From positions 3,038,001 through 3,102,000 of the forward strand of contig NZ_CP116383.1 in the NCBI RefSeq assembly GCF_028201475.1: 64,000 nucleotides of DNA, written 5' to 3'. Positions 40,342 through 50,713 of this stretch are shown piece after piece (the first letter of the stretch is position 1; every line of letters begins with the position of its first letter). The position numbers and the translations under genes were made by a program. Under the pieces are notes generated by a model. It made no database searches and had not been told where the DNA came from. It worked only from the letters and a program-made list of their open reading frames with translations. Source of the DNA: Vibrio sp. SCSIO 43137 (lineage in GTDB: Bacteria; Pseudomonadota; Gammaproteobacteria; Enterobacterales; Vibrionaceae).

Positions 40342-41478
40342 ATGAAAATACCTAATTTTGTCGATGTGTATAAAGAGCTGATTTCCACCTCTTCCATCAG
40401 CTCAACAGATGCAAGCTGGGACGAAGGAAATAGCGAAGTCATTCACCTTTTAGCTAACTGGCTTAAGGACTTAGGTTTTAGCGTCGATGTTGAACAGGTG
40501 GCTCAGGGAAAATGCAATCTGCTGGCAAAGAAGGGCAGCGGCGAAGGAGGCCTGCTACTGGCGGGTCATACGGATACGGTTCCCTTTGATGAAGGACGCT
40601 GGAATTTCAATCCTCACTCGCTCACAGAAGCAAATAACCGTTTTTACGGTTTAGGCACAGCCGATATGAAAGGCTTTTTTGCTTTTATTATTGAGGCTGT
40701 GAAACAGATAGATTGGAATAATCAGTCAAAACCTCTCTATATACTGGCCACCTGTGATGAAGAGACAACCATGCTGGGTGCCAGACACTTTACCGACAAT
40801 ACTGAGATAAAGCCTGACTACTGTATTATCGGCGAACCCACCAGCCTTGTTCCCGTCCGTGGCCATAAAGGGCATGTAGCGAACGCTGTCCGTGTTACAG
40901 GGAAATCTGGCCACTCTTCTGATCCCTCACTTGGTGTCAATGCCATTGAAATTATGCACGAAGTGCTGTTTGCCCTTATGCAGTTAAGGGACAAGTTGAT
41001 TAAAGAGTACCATCATCCCGGGTTTGCCATACCTTCACCAACACTCAACCTTGGCCATATTCATGGCGGTGACAGCGCCAACCGTATTTGTGGTTGCTGC
41101 GAGCTTCATTATGATGTCAGGCCGCTGCCGGGGATCAGCCTCGACAGCCTGAACAACATGCTGAGAAATGCCTTAAAAGAGCTGGAAGCCAAATGGCCGG
41201 ACAGAATATCCATCACGCCTCTGCATGAACCTATTCCTGGTTATGAATGCCAGAAGGAACATCCGTTTATTACCGGAATGGAAACCCTATGTGAAAGCAA
41301 ATCAGAAACCGTGAATTACTGTACTGAAGCGCCGTTTCTACAGCAGCTTTGCCCGACACTGGTGTTAGGCCCCGGCTCTATTGAACAGGCTCATCAGCCA
41401 GATGAGTACCTCTCATTCGACTATATAAAACCCACCACAGAGATAGTCAAAAAGGCAATTAACAACTACTGTTTCTAA
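40342..41478 (+). CDS. argE: Acetylornithine deacetylase
   Basis: ArgE removes the acetyl group from N-acetylornithine to give ornithine, using a dinuclear zinc site. I start at [20 protein letters not shown] behind GGGGAAG-rich sequence, giving 378 residues; the upstream in-frame 38 residues overlap the promoter region. M20 peptidase motifs are present: [13 protein letters not shown] (metal His about 76), [10 protein letters not shown] and [14 protein letters not shown] (Glu pair about 140). This linear-pathway enzyme coexists here with the acetyltransferase domain on ArgH. It is divergent from argC. Confidence 0.95.
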   Translation: MKIPNFVDVYKELISTSSISSTDASWDEGNSEVIHLLANWLKDLGFSVDVEQVAQGKCNLLAKKGSGEGGLLLAGHTDTVPFDEGRWNFNPHSLTEANNRFYGLGTADMKGFFAFIIEAVKQIDWNNQSKPLYILATCDEETTMLGARHFTDNTEIKPDYCIIGEPTSLVPVRGHKGHVANAVRVTGKSGHSSDPSLGVNAIEIMHEVLFALMQLRDKLIKEYHHPGFAIPSPTLNLGHIHGGDSANRICGCCELHYDVRPLPGISLDSLNNMLRNALKELEAKWPDRISITPLHEPIPGYECQKEHPFITGMETLCESKSETVNYCTEAPFLQQLCPTLVLGPGSIEQAHQPDEYLSFDYIKPTTEIVKKAINNYCF

Positions 41479-41497
41479 CTGGTGTTGCAACAGATTT

Positions 41498-41524
41498 CAG
41501 GCTCTGGCAGAGCCTGATTTTTGC
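41498..41524 (+). terminator. Terminator of argE
   Basis: CAGGCTCT-GGC-AGAGCCTG is an 8-base-pair stem followed by ATTTTT. It lies 20 bases past the argE stop. Confidence 0.75.
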
Positions 41525-41655
41525 CATTTCATTTAAACAGACTGGTCAAAAAACAGTGCATTTTGAAATTTAATTTCAAAAATCGAGAGGAAAACGATTA
41601 GCAAATGAGCAAAGTCAAATAAAGTGGATAAATTGTCGTCTCTCCTTGTCTTTAT

Positions 41656-41685
41656 TTGACTCAGCATAGAAAAATTCGCTAGATT
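41656..41685 (+). promoter_or_regulatory. ppc promoter
   Basis: TTGACT (41656-41661), 18 bases, TAGATT (41680-41685), about 52 bases before the ppc start. The rest of the 259-base argE-ppc gap holds nothing else I can name. Confidence 0.6.
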
Positions 41686-41737
41686 GTCCTCTTATCAAGG
41701 AAATGACAATGTAATTTAATTACGAGGCAGGACAAGA

Positions 41738-44371
41738 ATGAATGAGCAATACTCTGCTTTAAAGGGAAATGTGCGCATGCTGGGCCAACTGCTTGGCAAC
41801 ACCATTAAACACGCACATGGTGAAGAAATTCTGCAAAAGGTTGAGGTAATACGTCAGCTTTCCAAATCAGCGGAAAGAGAGAACGATACTCAGGCCAGAG
41901 AAGCTTTAATTAAAGAGATCTCAACCTTATCTGATGAAGAGCTGAACCCGGTTGCGCGGGCATTTAACCAGTTTCTTAATCTGACTAATATCGCTGAGCA
42001 ATACCACACCATCTCACGCCATTGCGATGCACATGTCTGTGAACCAGACGCCATCAATACACTATTCTCAAAACTTACCGGCAATGAAATAAGCAAGCTG
42101 GACACAGCACAAGCGGTAAGGGATCTTAATATCGAACTGGTTCTGACGGCGCACCCGACAGAAATTGCCCGCCGGACCATGATCAATAAACTGGTTAAAA
42201 TTAACCGCTGCTTATCACAGCTGGAACTGACGGATCTGTCCGCCAAAGAGAGAGCGAAAAACGAGCGCCGTCTGGAGCAGCTTATTGCTCAGTCATGGCA
42301 CTCAGATGATATGCGTAAAGAGCGCCCTTCTCCGCTGGACGAAGCTAAGTGGGGTTTTGCCGTTGTAGAAAACTCTTTATGGAAAGCAGTACCTGATTTT
42401 CTCAGGGAGTTTAATGACAGAGTAACAGACTATCTGGGTGAAGGCCTGCCAATTGATGCCCGCCCGGTTCACTTCTCCTCGTGGATGGGTGGCGACAGAG
42501 ACGGCAACCCGTTTGTAACCCACGAGATTACTCATGAAGTTCTGCACCTTTCCCGCTGGAAGGCTGCCGACCTCTATCTTCAGGATATTCAGGAGTTGGT
42601 CAGCGAACTCTCAATGATCAACTGTACCCCTGAGCTACGCGAACTGGCCGGAGAGGCGCACGAACCTTACCGTGCCATCCTGAAAGAGATCCGTACCCTG
42701 CTTATCGATACGCTGGACGTACTGGATGCCAAGATCAATGGCAGGGAAGTACCAAACAAAGCAATCCTGACCGATATCGATCAGTTGTGGCTTCCTCTGC
42801 ACGCTTGTTATAAGTCTCTGCATGAATGTGGTATGGGTGTCATCGCTGACGGCTCATTGCTGGATACTCTTCGTCGCGTTAAAGCCTTCGGTGTTCACTT
42901 AGTGCGTCTGGATATCCGTCAGGAGAGTCCCCGTCATGCTGACGTACTCTCAGAGCTTACCCGCTATCTGGGTATCGGTGACTACAACCACTGGAGCGAA
43001 CAGGACAAAATTGCCTTCTTAGTGAAAGAACTAGGTTCAAAACGTCCGCTTCTTCCGCGTGACTGGCAACCTTCTGAACAGGTTCAGGAGGTTTTAGACA
43101 CCTGTAGGACAATTGCCGGTCAATCCCGTGAGGCCTTTGGTTCTTATGTTATCTCTATGGCTAAGACAGCGTCCGATGTTCTGGCAGTACACCTGATACT
43201 GCAAGAGTCCGGATGTCGTTTCCGTATGGATGTATGTCCGCTGTTTGAAACCCTTGATGATTTGAATAACTCTGAAGCGGTTATTAAGCAGCTACTGGCT
43301 ATAGACTGGTACCGCGGCTTTATTCAGGGGCATCAGATGGTGATGATTGGCTACTCTGATTCAGCAAAAGATGCCGGTGTTATGTCGGCAGGCTGGGCTC
43401 AGTACAGTGCCATGGAATCTCTGGTTGAAGTGTGTGAACAGGCCGGTATCGAACTGACTCTGTTCCACGGCCGTGGAGGTACTGTTGGCCGTGGTGGTGC
43501 TCCTGCTCACGCCGCACTACTGTCTCAGCCACCGAAGAGCCTGAAAGGCGGCCTGCGTGTAACTGAACAGGGTGAAATGATCCGCTTTAAGCTTGGCCTT
43601 CCAGACGTGGCGGTAAACAGCTTTAACCTTTACGCCAGTGCTATTCTGGAAGCTAACCTGCTGCCGCCACCGGAGCCAAAACAAGAGTGGCGTGATCTGA
43701 TGGAAGTGCTTTCTGAGGTTTCCTGTGAGTCATACAGGAATGTGGTACGCGGAGAGCCGGATTTTGTGCCTTACTTCAGGGCAGCAACGCCGGAACAAGA
43801 GCTGGGTAAACTTCCTCTTGGTTCCCGTCCGTCAAAACGAAACCCTAAGGGTGGCGTTGAGAGCCTGAGAGCAATCCCGTGGATTTTCTCATGGAGCCAG
43901 AACAGACTGGTACTTCCTGCCTGGCTGGGTGCGGGTGAATCCATTCAGTACTCGATTGATAAAGGCCACCAAAGCCTGCTGGAAGAGATGTGCCGTGAAT
44001 GGCCTTTCTTCTCAACCCGTCTTGGTATGCTTGAAATGGTTTACTCAAAAGCCAACATTGAGATCTCCCGTTACTATGATCAGCGACTGACTGATAAATC
44101 TCTGTGGCGCCTTGGCGACAAGCTGAGAGAACAGCTACAGAGCGATATCAAGACCGTTCTGAATGTGGAGAACAACGAGAACCTGATGCAGAGTAACCCG
44201 TGGGGACTTGAGTCCATCAAGCTGCGAAATGTCTATGTTCTGCCAATGAATATTCTTCAGGCTGAACTGTTGTACAGAACCCGTCAGTCAGAGACCGCTT
44301 CTGCGGAACTGGAAGAAGCACTTATGGTAACTATTGCCGGAATTGCAGCTGGTATGCGCAACACCGGCTAG
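41738..44371 (+). CDS. ppc: Phosphoenolpyruvate carboxylase
   Basis: Ppc carboxylates phosphoenolpyruvate to oxaloacetate and replenishes the TCA cycle. The 877-residue protein has the catalytic His139 in [13 protein letters not shown], the second signature [19 protein letters not shown] (about 541-559), and the glycine loop [16 protein letters not shown] near 577-592. It ends in the conserved GMRNTG. Length fits the allosteric, aspartate-inhibited bacterial form. It lies upstream of aphA, as in V. cholerae. Confidence 0.98.
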   Translation: MNEQYSALKGNVRMLGQLLGNTIKHAHGEEILQKVEVIRQLSKSAERENDTQAREALIKEISTLSDEELNPVARAFNQFLNLTNIAEQYHTISRHCDAHVCEPDAINTLFSKLTGNEISKLDTAQAVRDLNIELVLTAHPTEIARRTMINKLVKINRCLSQLELTDLSAKERAKNERRLEQLIAQSWHSDDMRKERPSPLDEAKWGFAVVENSLWKAVPDFLREFNDRVTDYLGEGLPIDARPVHFSSWMGGDRDGNPFVTHEITHEVLHLSRWKAADLYLQDIQELVSELSMINCTPELRELAGEAHEPYRAILKEIRTLLIDTLDVLDAKINGREVPNKAILTDIDQLWLPLHACYKSLHECGMGVIADGSLLDTLRRVKAFGVHLVRLDIRQESPRHADVLSELTRYLGIGDYNHWSEQDKIAFLVKELGSKRPLLPRDWQPSEQVQEVLDTCRTIAGQSREAFGSYVISMAKTASDVLAVHLILQESGCRFRMDVCPLFETLDDLNNSEAVIKQLLAIDWYRGFIQGHQMVMIGYSDSAKDAGVMSAGWAQYSAMESLVEVCEQAGIELTLFHGRGGTVGRGGAPAHAALLSQPPKSLKGGLRVTEQGEMIRFKLGLPDVAVNSFNLYASAILEANLLPPPEPKQEWRDLMEVLSEVSCESYRNVVRGEPDFVPYFRAATPEQELGKLPLGSRPSKRNPKGGVESLRAIPWIFSWSQNRLVLPAWLGAGESIQYSIDKGHQSLLEEMCREWPFFSTRLGMLEMVYSKANIEISRYYDQRLTDKSLWRLGDKLREQLQSDIKTVLNVENNENLMQSNPWGLESIKLRNVYVLPMNILQAELLYRTRQSETASAELEEALMVTIAGIAAGMRNTG

Positions 44372-44425
44372 ATAATTATTCTGCATAATGGACATATATC
44401 CATTATATTAGGAATAAAACACCAA

Positions 44426-44461
44426 AATAGCCTCACTTATGTGAGGCTATTATCTTTTTTG
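44426..44461 (+). terminator. Terminator of ppc
   Basis: AATAGCCTCAC-TTAT-GTGAGGCTATT followed by ATCTTTTTT, about 55 bases after the ppc stop. Confidence 0.88.
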
Positions 44462-44737
44462 AGACAAAATGCCACGAGCTGCCATTTTCATGCTCATATT
44501 TAATGATATGCTTATGCCCCTTCGTGCTGATAATTTCGACTACACTTATAAAAGCACGGAAACAGAAAGAGGAAACCTCTTTCACTCCCTAGGTGATAAA
44601 CGGCTAACGTGAAGGTGATATGACCATCTGAAAAGATTTGGATTGGTTCTGTTTATACTGCAAACGTATCAGTGACATAGAAGCACACATGCAGATAAAC
44701 AATAAGTTTTACAATTTACTTTTATTGGATTTAAGAC
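44462..44737 (+). promoter_or_regulatory. aphA upstream region with hairpin and possible Qrr pairing site
   Basis: The 276 bases before aphA have no gene. They contain a perfect GAAAGAGG/CCTCTTTC hairpin (44565-44583). Immediately downstream is CTAGGTGA (44589-44596), complementary to the conserved UCACCUAG core of vibrio Qrr sRNAs. Qrr sRNAs activate aphA translation in other vibrios, so a long leader is expected. A TATAAA at about 44547 may be the -10 box. The pairing site is inferred by motif. Confidence 0.55.
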
Positions 44738-45277
44738 ATGTCATTACCACACGTAATCCTAACCGTTCTTAGCACTCGTGATGCTACCGGATACGACATA
44801 ACTAAAGAGTTTTCTTACAGCATCGGATACTTCTGGAAGGCGAGCCACCAGCAAGTATACAGAGAGCTAAACAAAATGGCTCAAAATGAGCTGGTCACAT
44901 GCGTACTGCAGCCTCAGGAAGGTAAACCGGATCGTAAGGTTTATTCCATTACTGAAAGTGGCAGAAAAGCGCTTGGTGAGTGGTTTGAACAGCCAACAAC
45001 CCAACCTACAGTCCGCGATGAGTTCAGTGCCAAGCTGATGGCTTGTGCTATTGAACCAACGGCTTCTTTTAAAGAGCAGGTTGCGGCACTGATCGAAGAG
45101 TCTAAGCAACTCATCAAACACTACAAAGAGATCGAGGCGAACCAATATGCTAATCCGGCTCAGTTGGATAAGTCTGCCCGTCTTGAGCGACTAACACTTC
45201 GTCGTAACATGGTTTTACGCGAAGCGTGGGTTAGCTGGGCAGAAGAAGTTCAGTCTGAACTGGTAAGTATGGGCTAA
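44738..45277 (+). CDS. aphA: Quorum-sensing master regulator AphA (PadR family)
   Basis: AphA is the low-cell-density master regulator of vibrio quorum sensing and an activator of virulence genes in V. cholerae. The 179-residue protein has a winged helix at about residues 1-85 (MSLPHVILTVLSTRDATGYD, then KPDRKVYSITESGRKALGEW) and a coiled-coil dimerisation region (residues 100-179, ending WVSWAEEVQSELVSMG). The N-terminal half is almost identical, from memory, to V. cholerae AphA. Position between ppc and metF fits. Reciprocal repression with LuxR/HapR is known for the family. Confidence 0.95.
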   Translation: MSLPHVILTVLSTRDATGYDITKEFSYSIGYFWKASHQQVYRELNKMAQNELVTCVLQPQEGKPDRKVYSITESGRKALGEWFEQPTTQPTVRDEFSAKLMACAIEPTASFKEQVAALIEESKQLIKHYKEIEANQYANPAQLDKSARLERLTLRRNMVLREAWVSWAEEVQSELVSMG

Positions 45278-45293
45278 TCGCCAGCCTCTAAAG

Positions 45294-45336
45294 GTTACGG
45301 AATAGAGCCTGTTGTATAAAGGCTTTATTCCGTAAC
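45294..45336 (+). terminator. Long hairpin terminator between convergent aphA and metF
   Basis: A 17-base-pair stem with one G-T pair, GTTACGGAATAGAGCCT against AGGCTTTATTCCGTAAC, has a 9-base loop and is followed by TTATTTCTC. It can serve aphA and perhaps the convergent metF. Confidence 0.75.
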
Positions 45337-45437
45337 AGTTATTTCTCTCTGTAGAATGACTATGGCTTCAAATCAGTGCCTTGATCAGAAGCCAATAAAC
45401 TCTCGCTGAAAAAGCATCTTGAAGTGACTTGGGTATA

Positions 45438-46352
<915 letters not shown>

Positions 46353-46368
46353 CTAAGTGGCTGACAAT

Positions 46369-46392
46369 TGACGTTTAGACGTCCATATGTCT
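46369..46392 (-). promoter_or_regulatory. Tandem MET boxes upstream of metF
   Basis: Three tandem 8-mers TGACGTTT, AGACGTCC and ATATGTCT resemble the MetJ operator AGACGTCT. They lie about 47-70 bases before metF, where MetJ with S-adenosylmethionine would repress it. Confidence 0.75.
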
Positions 46393-46520
46393 GTAGAATG
46401 AATTGAATTGTGATCATTGTCAACCTATTGATCATGAGATTTGTTCATGTTGAATATAAGGTTAGTTCAACAATAGAGTGTAGAAGAGATTAGAGGATAA
46501 AAGCGTTAACTTATCGATAG

Positions 46521-46550
46521 AAATGCCGGCTCAAAACGGCTTAAGCCGGC
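46521..46550 (-). terminator. Hairpin after metL
   Basis: GCCGGCT and AGCCGGC arms (46525-46531 and 46544-46550) lie just after metL. On the minus strand only ATTTCT follows, so termination is weak or Rho-assisted. Confidence 0.5.
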
Positions 46551-46561
46551 AGGTGACACCA

Positions 46562-48967
46562 TCAGAACAGGGCAGAAAGCCTGTTGATGTCTGACTGAAT
46601 CGCTCCGGCAGTCACTGCCCTTCCGGCGCCCGGTCCGCGAATAACCAGAGGATTGTCCTTATACCAGACACTTTCAATAGCGAAAATGTTGTCACACGGC
46701 AGCAGATTCGCCAATGCATGGTCACTGTTCAGCGCTTCAATTCCTACCGTCGCCTCTCCATTCTTCTCCAGCCGGGCAACGTAACGCAGTACCTTCTCCT
46801 CTTTCTGTGCTTTCGCCAGACGTTCAGCCAGAATCGAGCTCAGTAAAGCTCCCTGATCAAAGAACTCATCCAGAGAGAGCTCTTTGAGCTCCTCAGGCAC
46901 CAGTGATTCAACTTTTACGTTCTCCGGCTCAATCTTAAGGCCTGACTCACGCGCCAGAATTACCAGCTTTCTCATCACATCAGAGCCATCAAGATCAGAG
47001 CGGGGATCCGGCTCTGTCAGCCCCTGCTGCCAAGCCAGTTCCATTAGTTCACTGAAAGGCACACTGCCGTCAAACTGCTGGAACAGCCATGAAAGAGTGC
47101 CGGAGAATATACCCGATAAAGCCAGAACCTCATCACCACTCTCATGTAGATCTCTTACGGTATGGTTTACCGGTAACCCTGCTCCTACAGTTGCGTTGTA
47201 GAACCAGTGCCTGCCGGTTTTGCTAAAGGCGTTCTGAACTCTGTCATAAAACTCACCGGAGGCTGAGCCGGCAACCTTATTGGCAGAGATAAGGTGAAAA
47301 CCTTTTTCTGCTATCTCGGGATATTTCAGTGAAATCTCTTTACTGGCCGTGACATCCAATACAATAATTTCATCGTATTCCTGCTGATGGGAGAGCTTCT
47401 CTATCCACTCATGGCCACCGTGTTCAATCGCCTCATCATGATACCGGTCTGTAATTGTAGCGAGATCTAAACCGTCGTAGTTGAGGCAGTAAGAGCGGCT
47501 GGTAACAACCCCTATCAGGTCAAAACTCATTCCGCGACGTTTTTCCAGTCCGGCTTTCTGCTCTGCAAACAGTTCCAGCCAGCTGGCACCGATATTGCCT
47601 TTACCGCACAATACCAGCCCCACACGTTTTTGCGCCTGAAACAGCTGTGTATGAATTCCCTGAACCAGTTGACAGGTATCGGTTTTTCTTAATACAGCGG
47701 CAAGGCTCAGTCCGGACTCCGCCTCACAGATAAACTCTACAGGTGCATTCTTCAGTTGCTGATAGAAACCGTGGGTATGGATCGGGTTATTACTGACACC
47801 GGCTCCCACTGCTGCAACAAGGGAGTAGCCCTCTTTAAGGCGAATATCACCGTCAATAGCGGCATCCTGCAAAAATTCCAACGCCCCGCCAGCCACTTCT
47901 GCAGTATAGGCAAGCTGAATTTCCCCCTGATCCGGCTGAGTATTAAAGGCAAGAGGCTGAAGCTGTGCCCGGGCAAGGCTATTCAATATATGCTCCTGCG
48001 CCCTTGCAAAATCATGAGCATGACCAAGATCCAGCTCGATAATAAGTACTTCATCCAGAGAAGTGATGATCTTCGCCCCTCTCCCTGATGCCAGAACCCG
48101 TTCAATGCGGGTTGAACCAGACTCAGGCTGATAACTGCATCTCAGGTCAAGGTTCATTGAACTCTGGGCAACGGGCTGAAGTGTTCTGCTATGCAGTACA
48201 GGTGCTGCCAGTCTTGCCAGTTCACTGGCTTCATCAAGACGCAACAGCGGCAACAGACAGGCGTCGTTCACCTTACGCGGGTCAGCACTATAAACTCCGT
48301 CAACATCACTCCAGATTGTCACTCTTGCCGCATCCGACAAGGCTCCGATAACCGTAGCTGAGTAATCTGAGCCGTTTCTTCCCAGTAGCACGGTCTCCTC
48401 TTGTGAGTTTCGCGCCATAAAACCGGTGATGACCAGCCTTCTGTGCTGGTGCTGAACCAACTCCTGCCTGATAAGAGAACGTGAACGGGAAAAATCGACT
48501 TCCGGCTGTGTACACCGCTCTGCACGCAGTAAGTTTCTTGAATCAAGCATGGCGGCATCGAGACTACTCTGATTTAACAGAGCCGTTAAAAGACGTGCCG
48601 ACCACACTTCACCATGACCAAGAACATCGGCAGACTGAGCCTCCGTTAATGGCGCCATCAGTTCACCGAGTGCTGCCATCTCACTGTTAAGCTGTTGCAA
48701 CAAGGCTTGCGGCTCTGTAACCAGCGCCTCAATCAGCCCGCTCTGGAACTGACGCAGTTCTGTAAGTAGTTCATGGGCTATCCGGCCATCTTTTTTCAGG
48801 GCATCCAGCCACTCATATAGCCGGTTGGTGGTATCGCCTGCGGCTGAAACTACGATAAGGTCGTCTTGTTCAGAATACTCAGACAGAATGGTAACTACCC
48901 TGCGGTAGCATTCCGGGTCTGCCAGACTGCTACCACCAAACTTGTGTAACTGACGAAGGTGGCTCAT
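46562..48967 (-). CDS. metL: Bifunctional aspartokinase II/homoserine dehydrogenase II
   Basis: MetL phosphorylates aspartate and reduces aspartate semialdehyde to homoserine for methionine synthesis. The 801-residue protein has an aspartokinase domain (residues 8-280, with LHKFGGSSLADPECYRRVVT and LLGRNGSDYSATVIGALSDA). A regulatory middle follows, then a homoserine dehydrogenase domain (about 455-801, with LVLCGKGNIGASWLELF and TVGAGLPVNHTVRDLHESGD). It overlaps metB by one base (TAATG). MetL rather than ThrA is assigned by the metB partner and MetJ operator. Confidence 0.95.
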   Translation of the reverse strand: MSHLRQLHKFGGSSLADPECYRRVVTILSEYSEQDDLIVVSAAGDTTNRLYEWLDALKKDGRIAHELLTELRQFQSGLIEALVTEPQALLQQLNSEMAALGELMAPLTEAQSADVLGHGEVWSARLLTALLNQSSLDAAMLDSRNLLRAERCTQPEVDFSRSRSLIRQELVQHQHRRLVITGFMARNSQEETVLLGRNGSDYSATVIGALSDAARVTIWSDVDGVYSADPRKVNDACLLPLLRLDEASELARLAAPVLHSRTLQPVAQSSMNLDLRCSYQPESGSTRIERVLASGRGAKIITSLDEVLIIELDLGHAHDFARAQEHILNSLARAQLQPLAFNTQPDQGEIQLAYTAEVAGGALEFLQDAAIDGDIRLKEGYSLVAAVGAGVSNNPIHTHGFYQQLKNAPVEFICEAESGLSLAAVLRKTDTCQLVQGIHTQLFQAQKRVGLVLCGKGNIGASWLELFAEQKAGLEKRRGMSFDLIGVVTSRSYCLNYDGLDLATITDRYHDEAIEHGGHEWIEKLSHQQEYDEIIVLDVTASKEISLKYPEIAEKGFHLISANKVAGSASGEFYDRVQNAFSKTGRHWFYNATVGAGLPVNHTVRDLHESGDEVLALSGIFSGTLSWLFQQFDGSVPFSELMELAWQQGLTEPDPRSDLDGSDVMRKLVILARESGLKIEPENVKVESLVPEELKELSLDEFFDQGALLSSILAERLAKAQKEEKVLRYVARLEKNGEATVGIEALNSDHALANLLPCDNIFAIESVWYKDNPLVIRGPGAGRAVTAGAIQSDINRLSALF

Positions 48968-50133
48968 TACTCACCTCCCTCTAATGAAGCAAATGCCTGT
49001 TTCAGGTCATCAATTAAGTCGTCACTGTCTTCCAGACCAACGGACAATCTAAGCAGATTCTGAGAAATACCGGCTTCTTCCAGTGCAGCCTCTCCCATCG
49101 CTCTATGGGTCATTGATGCCGGGTGGCAAATCAGGCTTTCAACCCCACCAAGAGACTCCGCCAGAGAGAAAAGTTTCAGGGCACCGACAAAGGTTTTCAG
49201 TTGTTCAAATGAGCCATTGAACTCAAAGCTGAGCATGGAACCAAATCCCGTTTGCTGCTTTTTGGCAATAGCGTGTCCCGGATGATCAGGCAGGCTGGGG
49301 TGATAAATTGTTGCTACATGCTTCTGCTGATGAAGGTAACTAAGAATCGCCAGTGAACTCTCTTCATGTATGCGCATTCTTGCGCCAAGTGTCCTGACTC
49401 CCCTTAAAGTCATATAGCTGTCGAATGGTGTTCCCGTTGCACCAATGCAGTTGCCCCACCACGCCAGCTCTTCGGCATGCTGCTCTGATTTCGTTATCAC
49501 CACACCACCGATAACGTCGGAATGACCGTTAATGTACTTAGTGGTAGAGTGAATAACAAAGTCTGCGCCCAGTTCAAGAGGCTTTTGGTATATGGGTGTC
49601 AAAAAGGTATTGTCGACCGCAACAAGAGCACCAAGCTGATGGGCTTGCTGACAAATGGCTTCAATATCCACTACCCGTACAAGAGGATTAGAAGGGGTTT
49701 CCAGTAATACCAGCTTCGGCTTTCTGCTTAGTGCTTCAGATAAAGCGGCAGAATCAGACTGGTCGACAAAGGCGACCTGAAAATCACCTTTCTGAGCTCT
49801 GGTATTAAACAGGCGATAAGTACCGCCATAGCAGTCGTGAGGAGCAACTATCAGATCATCCGGCCCTAAAAAGGCAGAGACCAAAAGGTTCAATGCAGAG
49901 GTACCGCAGTTGGTGACCACCGCACCCTTACCGGATTCCAGTTCATAAAGGGCTTGTTCCAGCAAACCGCGGTTAGGATTTCCTGAACGGGTATAATCAT
50001 ATTTAGGAACATCACCGAAACTGGGGAAACTATAATTGGTTGACAGATAAATGGGCGGAACGACAGCGTGGTGCTGGGTGTCTGATTCAATGCCTGTGCG
50101 AACAGCAATCGTCGCTGGTTTCCGTTTTGTCAT
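48967..50133 (-). CDS. metB: Cystathionine gamma-synthase
   Basis: MetB makes cystathionine from O-succinylhomoserine and cysteine with PLP. The 388-residue protein has the PLP-lysine motif STTKYINGHSDVIGGVV (Lys about 198) and the family motif DYTRSGNPNRGLLEQALYEL (about residues 45-64). It starts MTKRKPATIAVRTGIESDTQ. It is the first gene of metBL and diverges from metJ across a MetJ operator. Overlap of its stop with the metL start is one base. Confidence 0.95.
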   Translation of the reverse strand: MTKRKPATIAVRTGIESDTQHHAVVPPIYLSTNYSFPSFGDVPKYDYTRSGNPNRGLLEQALYELESGKGAVVTNCGTSALNLLVSAFLGPDDLIVAPHDCYGGTYRLFNTRAQKGDFQVAFVDQSDSAALSEALSRKPKLVLLETPSNPLVRVVDIEAICQQAHQLGALVAVDNTFLTPIYQKPLELGADFVIHSTTKYINGHSDVIGGVVITKSEQHAEELAWWGNCIGATGTPFDSYMTLRGVRTLGARMRIHEESSLAILSYLHQQKHVATIYHPSLPDHPGHAIAKKQQTGFGSMLSFEFNGSFEQLKTFVGALKLFSLAESLGGVESLICHPASMTHRAMGEAALEEAGISQNLLRLSVGLEDSDDLIDDLKQAFASLEGGE

Positions 50134-50216
50134 AAGATGAACTTCCTTTCTCTTTGCTACTGCTACCAGATAACTATAGTTTATTTGACAGACAGCACTT
50201 TACTAACAAGAAAAGC

Positions 50217-50248
50217 AGACGTCAATACTTCTAGACGTCCATATATCT
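50217..50248. promoter_or_regulatory. Four tandem MET boxes between metB and metJ
   Basis: Four consecutive 8-mers, AGACGTCA, ATACTTCT, AGACGTCC and ATATATCT, fit the AGACGTCT MetJ operator with two near-perfect boxes. They lie in the 192-base metB-metJ gap and can control both directions, as in E. coli. Confidence 0.85.
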
Positions 50249-50325
50249 TTGCTTATGGCGGTAAATCCCGCTAGAATCCCCACCTATAACTATTTATTAC
50301 TAATTTCTTTGATGAAAGGTGCGCA

Positions 50326-50646
50326 ATGGCAGACTGGAACGGCGACTATATTAGTCCTTATGCTGAACATGGAAAAAAGAGTGAGCAGGTGAAAAAAATC
50401 ACTGTCTCTATCCCTTTAAAGGTTCTTAAGGTATTAACCGATGAACGTACCCGTCGCCAGATCAATAACCTTCGCCATGCCACAAACAGTGAACTGCTGT
50501 GCGAGGCCTTTCTGCACGCCTATACAGGTCAGCCGCTTCCGACTGACGAAGATCTAAGAAAAGATCGCCCGGACGATATACCGACTGAAGCTAAGACTAT
50601 GATGACAGAGATGGGCATCGAGTTCGAAGCCTTTGACGAAGAGTAA
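50326..50646 (+). CDS. metJ: Methionine repressor MetJ
   Basis: MetJ is a ribbon-helix-helix repressor of methionine genes that uses S-adenosylmethionine as corepressor. The 106-residue protein starts [20 protein letters not shown]. The DNA-contacting beta ribbon [12 protein letters not shown] is at about residues 23-34, followed by [19 protein letters not shown]. It is divergent from metBL and shares the operator region. Confidence 0.97.
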   Translation: MADWNGDYISPYAEHGKKSEQVKKITVSIPLKVLKVLTDERTRRQINNLRHATNSELLCEAFLHAYTGQPLPTDEDLRKDRPDDIPTEAKTMMTEMGIEFEAFDEE

Positions 50647-50664
50647 AGTCTAAGCCACAAAATG

Positions 50665-50697
50665 CAAAAAGGTCAGCTCACAGGCTGACCTTTTTTT
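50665..50697 (+). terminator. Terminator of metJ
   Basis: AAAGGTCAGC-TCACAG-GCTGACCTTT followed by a T-run. It also lies just past the 3' end of the convergent malic enzyme gene. Confidence 0.88.
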
Positions 50698-50713
50698 GTA
50701 AAGCAGAACGGCT

